A stretch of DNA of 64,000 nucleotides, from assembly GCA_030248215.1 (NCBI GenBank), contig JASANG010000336.1, positions 51,706 to 115,705 on the forward strand. Reading direction: 5' to 3'. Below are positions 40,501 to 49,500 of this stretch, piece by piece. The position numbers and the translations under genes were made by a program. Position 1 is the first letter of the stretch; every line of letters starts with the position of its first letter. The stretch comes from Enoplolaimus lenunculus. Its lineage: Eukaryota > Nematoda > Enoplea > Enoplida > Thoracostomopsidae. The notes beneath the pieces are model-generated. The model was not told where the DNA came from and made no database searches. It worked only from the letters and a program-made list of their open reading frames with translations.

Positions 40501-43500
40501 TGAATTTCCCAGTTGATAATAATTTCTGCGACATCCAATGATAGCCGTCGGTTCTCAGTATTGCTCTAAAGAAAAAACTGATAGAGATTGAAATTAATTA
40601 ACTATTATAGCAATCACATGCCAAATATTCAGAACAAATTTTAAAAAACGGCAAAATTCCGACGACAAATATGAGAAGACTGATAGTTGTACTGTGTTGA
40701 ATCGTTTGTGAATGCGGCATTAGAACGCACAGCCATACAGTTTATAGACATTATTGCGCATTTGTTTCAGTTTTCACAGCGAGCATTATATACTTACCGT
40801 TTGAGCCGAAAACCCAAGTCGTTGCATTGAATTTACAAGGTGATGGATCACATGATGACGTTCCGGATAGTAAACTTTCTGCTGTCGAACAATCAGATGT
40901 CTAGATTTATAATACAAGCCAAATTATTTGTACTTTTATTACAGTTTTTACAAAACACGTAACGAGAACATTCGAGCTCTATTAATATAAATTTATGCTT
41001 CACAAAAGGAAAGCATTCAAGACAACACAAAATCTTACAAAATATGCAGCAGCTGTGCCGGAGTATGCCCATCTTCGATAATAATTTTTCGCGCCAACTG
41101 CGCTAACTGTGCGTAACCGTCTTCCATTCGCATCGGAACTGCAGGTGTAACAATTTGAAGCGCTTGTTGGACGACTGTTCGAGCTTCTTGACCGTGTGCT
41201 TTGAGCAAACTGTGGAACACCTAAAGTATACACGAAAAATTCAAAACGAAAAAGCTACAGTCACGGACATCGCTCGCAGACGCAATCGCGATCGGTCGCA
41301 ACTGCAATTTACGCGGACGCAAAAACCGCGACTGCAACCGCAGTTCAAACCGCGACTGTAACACGGTTCGAACCGCGACTGCGAACGCAATTAAAATCGC
41401 GTCTACGATCGCGTCTTAAACCGCGACTGCGACCGGGGTTAAAACCGCGACTGCGGACGCAATTATAATCGCGTCTATGATCGCGTCTCAAACGTTTGAG
41501 ACGCGATCGCTGAAACACTCAGACGCGGCTACAAAACCGCAACCGCAACCGCAATGGACGCAATCGCGGTTTCTGCGCATTTAATTCTGTCCGTGACTGT
41601 ATTTAAATATCAGTTACTAGTTTTATATATTAAGTTCGAAAACTAAACACGATGACTAATATTGTCCAGATTTGCACCCAGTGCAGTAAACTGCGCACTA
41701 TTTAACGTACCTGCAGTACAATCTTACGATTAATTGCAAATTTTGCAATGATATGTGCAATAAGTAAATGCCCATGGTATCTTGTTGTTGGATCCATTGA
41801 CACGACAGCAGACAATGATGGCCACGCGAAAAGCATAAATTGACGCAATCGACTGCCTTGTTTTCTATGAAAAGGAAACAGTTCGTTAGAGCACCACCCT
41901 CAAACAAGCCCGAAATATTTGCAGCCACAATAATTTAAAATACCTTATAATTCACAAAAACTTCTAAAGAGAACTGAAATTTTAATATCTCAGCCGTACT
42001 GTACAGTTTAAAAGTAGAGGGCCGTATCGATGTACCGAATTACTGCCTCTTCCCACGCTCCCACTTCATATTCCAATCAAAAAATAATACAACAACACAT
42101 GTTTCCGCACTTTTCGCTACTTAGCAACAAAGCGTTTGCCTCAATGGAGGTCAATATCCACAAGGCGTTTTTCTCTCCAAATATACACCGAAAATTCTGC
42201 ACTTACTTGCTCGAGGTATCATGAATATGCGGCGCAGCATAAGACACAAACAAACACGACAATTGTGTCAAAAGAATTCGCAGTGGATCAATTAAATTCG
42301 CAATCGCTGTTTGATTCTGAGCCGATGACGAATCGATGACGTCACGAACAAACACCGAAATCAGGTTTGCGTCATGATCGACGTCCGGTGTTGGCGGCGT
42401 TCCAATAAACTGCAATATTATTGAAAATATTTAGGCGTGCACATCAACGTTATCTGAAAATCTATCTTAAATAAAAATGCCATTTTAAAAGATGTTCCAG
42501 GTTGCGGACACTAAGTAATTAAAGTAGTTTATTAACGTCAAAAATGTTTATTGAAACAAATTACAAAAACAATTAAGCATACAGCGACCCCCTCGCCATG
42601 GTCTAGTTTTGCCAACAGCTATATCGAAAATAAGGTGTACACACCGACGATCTGCTGTTCTGACAAGTATGCTGAACACCGGATATATGGCCATATGTAC
42701 CAGAAATGCCGAATATCCAGACAATATAATGAAATATCCGATGCCCGTAACTAGTTCTAACCACTAAGTTAACTGCCAAGCAACTTTTCCACTTATTATC
42801 TCCAACTAATAATGTCTCTGACTAATAAAAGAATCTAAACTTGGGTAAGTCCTAAAATTTGAAGAGGTAAAACAGATACCTGCTCTGCGTTTCCCGACTC
42901 GAATTCTTTTTGAACACAAGGTATGATGATATACTGCAGGATCTGAAACAAAAAACACACTACAATAAAACCAAACACGGTATTACAATACGGAATTGCT
43001 ACATAAATCTCATATACACTATTCAGCAACGCAGTCAAATTTTAGCGCAACACATCAAACCAGCATTAAAATGGTCGAATCAAGCAAACCAATGTTGTCA
43101 AAACAAACGACAATATGTTGCAAAAAATAATTGCTGTTTCTAGAAGCAAAAAAAATTGAACATTCAGTAGAAAACCCTCCTACTTTCGCTTTTAGCATTT
43201 GACTGATATTCGGATCGTGAAAACTGTCGACAAATTTCACAAACACTGATCTTTTCCATTGCACATCTTTCTAGAAAGCAAAAGTCGAATAAAGTTAGCC
43301 CGAACTCTAGTCTAATTCAAATAAATTTAAACGTGCTATTATCTCACACCTGCACTTGGACATGCGTTAAAAGTCTTCAAATAAAAATAGCTTCAAGTTA
43401 AGCCGTAAGTCACACCAGAATTTTTACAGATAAATCATTTCCAACCTCCTTACATCTAAATTAGTGGGTCAATCCTACAAGAATGCTTCACTACAGAGGA

Positions 43501-46500
43501 AAAAACAGACCAACATTGCATAACCGTGTGCACATTTTCCTAGAGCAACATAGTCTCCTAATTACATCATGTAAAAAAGCAAAATTTCTTTCTACTATAT
43601 AAAGCAAACAAACTCACCTCAACCAAAATATCTTCGATATATTTGCGAACAAAACCAAAATTACCCAAATACTTGTAGACAAAACACTTCATAATATCAA
43701 ACAGCCAGTCGAATCTATTGGTGTTCGATCTGTAAAAATATAAACAAAACAAAAAATAAATACATTTTAAACATAAGATTTTAATCCATTTATAAACAAC
43801 AAACCATGTTTGTAACAAAAATAATTTTAACAGCATCAAAAATGCTTTAATGTGACGGATATTGAAGCCAAAAAACTACTTCAGTAGTAGCGAACACCAT
43901 GAAGCTGTTTCAGGCTTAACCGTGATTCCCACTGAAGCAGTTATGGCTACAGTAGACATTGCACTAAAGCTTAAAAAGTTTCAGTATCCATCTCTCATCT
44001 ATTCAAAAATCAATCAGCGTACGCTATAACACTATTTAAGTTGCATAATGTTGTGTCATAACGACCTTTCACGAAAATTGTGCTTCATTAGCAGGTAGGT
44101 GTTTTTTTTAAATTTATTCTATTTGGTGCATATTTCAGTTTGGCTTGCGTACCACTGCTAACTCACTTTGATACTTACATAAAACAACTAAGATACGCAG
44201 TACACAGCGCTTTGGGTGTTTGCCATCGGTGATAATCAAGACTTCGCTGCAACAAAACTAATAAAATTATCGCAAATGCACGCCAGCATAATATGTTGCG
44301 TAAACTTCCTGGATATTGAGCATCCGCTCTCAAATAAAACACCGAAAGCAAATTAAAGCAAGAAAAACACTAACCATTTTATATTTAAGATTCTCACTCG
44401 TGTGAATACAACGATTTATTCCATAATCAGGCTAAAACAAAATTCCAACCCATTTCAAACTAAATTCTTAGCTTTCTCACTTTTTGATGTGTACCATAAA
44501 TATTCGAAATATCTGCATGCATACAAAAAACCTATTATAATTAATTTGGCAAACAGAAAACTCCGAGCCAACTCACCTGCTCATACCGGGCAATAAACTC
44601 TGGACTTGACCAAATTCGGCGAATTTCTTCAATCAACGAAGGTTGGTTTGGCAGCCACGCTGGATCTCGTTTGACAATAACAGTTACTATGCGCGCAGTG
44701 TGCGCTTCACAAAATTCTCGAAACGAGCTATACTGATGCAAATTAAGTGCATGTGGTGGGTAGACGGGTTGTTGGTTGACAGCACGAACCTTAAATATGT
44801 GCTTTGTATGTCATAGAGCGCAATCCCTTGCTTATCCCGTTATACAAACTAAGCAAACTATGTATCTCCGATTAGCGGTGCTAATTACTAAAACCTCAGT
44901 ATTAAATGCCGCTTCAGACCTCAATATTAGACACCGCTTCAAAAGTAGATTTTGTATTTTTCATTTAGCAGAACATCCCAGTCCTTGTTATTCTTGTGGT
45001 ATGTTTTCACAGTTTCATTAATAATACTTAATTCATTGCTATTTACCATGCCATTGCCGTTAAACAGACTTATCAAGATAGAATCGTTGTTTTTCAAATG
45101 AACACGTATCGGTTCGCCAATTGAATGTTTCAAACACCACTAGAAATAAACCACTTAATATTATCACTGCTCTTCAGATGAAAACACACCGCTCTTCTAT
45201 AACGATAGCCTTTACGAATTGCAATGCTTAAGTGGACGATTCAACAGCCCTACGCTGTTGCCAAGCCCAAATCAGAAATCAGGGTATTCACAAACGTTAC
45301 ACGTCCTAAATCATTACTACACTATCATGAAGTCAAAGACAAATGTTTGCCTTGTGAACAGAAACCCAGCGTTAGTTCCAGGTCGATAAGCGCTGTACAC
45401 ATTTGATAAATTTCTGTGTAAAACCTTATGAAACAGTGATAGATTCCAAAATACCACTCGATTAATAATAAGTTCATACGTACGACGAACAGATCGCGTG
45501 TTGATTCGTGTCGCAAGCTTGTTTCGCACAAAAAGTACTCTACAGACGCTGCAGGAAATAGTGCTAAAAATTTTAACAAAGGTTTTCGCCAGAAGTCGCC
45601 GCCCTGAAACATCGAACCAGCAAAGTACACGTGCGTCGAAACAAACCAAACCAAACCATACATAGTTTTGCATTGGAATTTAGAAAAATACCTTGAGAAC
45701 AAAATAAGGTCAAACCATACATAGTTTTGCATTGGAAATTGGAAAAATACCTTCAGAACAAAATAAGGTGTTCAATAAGCCCGAAAATCATAATTCCTTT
45801 AAATACAGAAACAACATAATTCATCTATTATTTGCACACAATATTGATGGTTTTGTGTTCAAGTTTATAACAAATTTCATATTCGGTTCTTATTACCATT
45901 ATCCTCAGCTGATATTCTGCTTGCGCCACGACCGATACTAATGGATCAACAAATTTTGCTGACGCCGCCGGAATTTGATGAAATATTTCCAAAAGAATTG
46001 AACACGTTTCCATTTCCTAAAACAACACGATACAAAATTAATTATCGAAAAGAATACAAACTATAAAATTCATTATGGTCACCGTCTACCAAAGTTCAAC
46101 TATGCCTTGCCCTAACGAAACACCTTTTGTTATGAAAATAGCATTGACTTTTTGAAACTCAACTTACATTGGTCATAAACTTATACGATTCGAGAGCATT
46201 TGATTCTTGTGCATACACGACAACTTCCAACCATTTCTTCAACAGCGATAACAACTGATCACAAAAGCGATCACTGAACATATGTGGAAATACACGAGTC
46301 AAACAGGTCAATTTTCCTGCTACCTAAAATCAAAAAATTCACCTATATATTGACAATGCCTATAATGTAAACAATAAGCTTTATTACAGTATGCATACTT
46401 GCCTACTTTTCTTACTCCCTAAGCTCACAAATTTAACAGGTTTCAACTTTCACTTCGCCCAATTTTGGACCAGGCGAACCTTCTTCGAGAACAAAATGAA

Positions 46501-49500
46501 ACCTCAAAGCATTCATATAACAATATAGGCAAAGCCAAAAACTAAAACTTACTTCCAAATTAAGACTTTTAAAGTCACTTAGCAACAACAGTAGCGGTCT
46601 CATTGCTTCGGTGATGTGAGCAGTGCTAATTTGAACCGAAGACAAAAACTAAAACAATAACAACAAAAACAATAATTATTTAAGACCCTCACAATCACAA
46701 TACAAAACTATAATACACTCATCTACACCAAACATACATCGACTCATCGACACCAAACATACATCGGAAAGCAATAAAATTCTGATATCGGGATTGTTGT
46801 TTTGATGAATAATCAATATTCTAGCATAAACGCATAAACCTAGGCGTGTATCCAGCAGTATCCAGCAGACTGTATAAACTGCGAATCAACTTGTGCTAAA
46901 AACATTTACACAAAAAAGCACGCTATGCTGTAACAGTGAAGTAAAAAATAAAAATTAATAACCTTCGATAGACATGATTGTGCTTCCTCTTGAAGTTCTT
47001 TCTCAGACGATGTTAAACATTTATACAACACATTGAAACTATTTTGATTGTACGACTTCGCCTGATGACATACAGCAAGTGCACCTGTAATGGTACAAAT
47101 ATAACAGAACAACAACAAAAACAAAAATTACAACTTTTTATTTATAATACAGGGTCTCGAAAACTATGCAAAAGCATAGTTACACAAAACAAGTAAAACT
47201 TCAACAAGCAACCCTGAAAGGGTCAGCGAGCCGGGGTACGGACTTAAATAATATATCTTAAAGTGTACTTGTTTGCAGGATTCGCACAAATTGTAGGGCG
47301 GGCACGTTTACTGAAGAATATGCAAATTATTCTTCCCTTTTAACTACAAATTCCTTTGATCCTTGCGGTAAAACAGAAAGGACTTTTCCTCTAAAATCAA
47401 AATCATAGCTCCAATTTCTTCACTAAAAATCGGTAGAAAATTTCAGCTAAAGATCGCTAATCGAAAAACCAAAACAATTGCTATAAGACCGAATATTCGA
47501 GAAAAAGGATTGTAAAATTAGTACCCGTTAAATTCCTTGTTTTAAAAGAGACGTCATTTAGGTCGTCTCAAAAATCACCAAAATTTAATAAGACGAATCC
47601 AATAATACTTTAACACAGACAGGGCTAAAGATATAGGCAAACTAACGAATAACATGAACACGCAGTTTCGTCACTTCCGAAGTTGACAGATTTTTGTAAC
47701 AAGTTTTCTGAGTTGACAACGCTTCAGTTGGGTCGGCAAGCAAAAGCAACTAAAATAGCATAAAACTAATAAATAGGCATTGTAACCTTTAGTACGAATT
47801 ATATTGTCAGTTTGAGTTTTATTTCAAATGTTGTCAAAACGAAAAGCACGCATAGATAACAGGTTAATATAAATTTCGTTAAGTTGCAATTTGCAATTCA
47901 GTACATAACAAAAGCTTTGATTCCGACCCTGACGTAAAGCAGACCTCTGACCCTACCTAACGTAGATTTTTGTCAAAGATTACAAAAGAATCAGAAATAC
48001 AAAATAATTTTTACCACTAGTATTATTCTTTTATCAAATTGAATATCATTTTATCCGCTAAATTTTATTTTCACCTGAAGTTTCAGTGCTTTACGGCAAC
48101 ATATGAAACAGAAAATAATTATAAGACGCCGAAAATCATTTAAAGATTAACCTCTTCAATAAATCGCTTCTGATCATCAGATTCGGCATCAAACGAAAAC
48201 AGTGGAGGATTTAACGAGTAAATCAATGTAAACGCGTCCTAAAATATTAAACTTCCACGAAACAAACAAATCAACCAGGAACTGGTTTGAAATTTCTTTA
48301 TAAATATGGTAATATCGAACACTCACTCAGCAAAAATTCAATTTTACTTACTAAATATCCAAGTTGACTGGGTACTGAGTAATGATACAACAGTTTCCGA
48401 CTACTTTGCGACAACACGCTTGAAATTCGATCTTTTTTGTCCGACAAAATTTCCGTCAATGACTTGTTTGACGTTTTTGAAATCGTGTTCAACGTTTCTT
48501 TGCACTAAAAACAATAAGTACAAGTTTATATTCCGTGAAATTTTTCGCACCCAATTCACAAAAGTTTTTACATTTAGTCAGCGGTTCATTATATCAAAAT
48601 CTAGTTGCTAACTGGCATACTCTTCGACTATACTAAAATATATCTTCTTAACGGGTGACTAGAGGAAAGTGTGATTGAAAAACAATTAAAACTAATATAA
48701 AAACACAACTAAAAAGTCAAATATTAAGCTGCACAAACCATGTCGCGCATGTATTCACTAGGCGAAACCAACTGTCCAATCAGAACGTGGCACAGCCGTC
48801 CAATTGCAATACGGCGTTCTTTATCCAATAATACGCTGTCTTCAGCCATTGCTGTGCCTACGGTAGGTACCGAATAGCCAATTACAGCTTGTCCAGCTTG
48901 ACGAGACTGCACCCCAGATGCCTGTGAATCTACAGAATTTCCACCGATTCCCACGCTACACGTTGATTCAAGCGCAAAAGAGGTATTTGAAAACGACGAA
49001 CTTTTTACATGATTTTGTTTTGATGCAGCGGTCCGATTTGAAATAATCGTACCGCAAGCCAACTGTACAATTAATTCAAGACATGTCTGGAGCATTTCCA
49101 AGCATCCGGCCGAAACCTACAAAACAACAACAACACAACAAAAACTGTTACAAAGGTGATAAAATAAAAGAACAGGAATAACATCCCAAGAAAGCTAACC
49201 CAGTTTTACAAATTGACTCCTTCTCTTTAACGTCCAAATCAGAGTGTTATAGCAACACAAGAATACTGCAGTAGCATTCGTTAGCGTTATCAACCAAATT
49301 GCATGCTGCAGCTGCTTGTTGCACCTTTCGCAAAAGGACAAAACACACCTACTCTTGAGTTCTTATTGTCAACGCCTAAATTTTTGTTATTTTGACTTTT
49401 ACGTACAATAGGTTCTGTCTAAATAAATTATCAATAACATGACTCTGGTCTCTTATCTGAATTCAAACCGCGTGAGAAAACCTAGAAGTACAAATCATAG

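Noticed and set aside
45325-45673. Overlapping minus-strand frames of 118 and 135 codons
   Set aside because: They are read-through of TRRAP exon 11 beyond its GTACGT donor and a shadow frame.
48306-48611. 101-codon plus-strand frame
   Set aside because: Antisense shadow of TRRAP exon 4.
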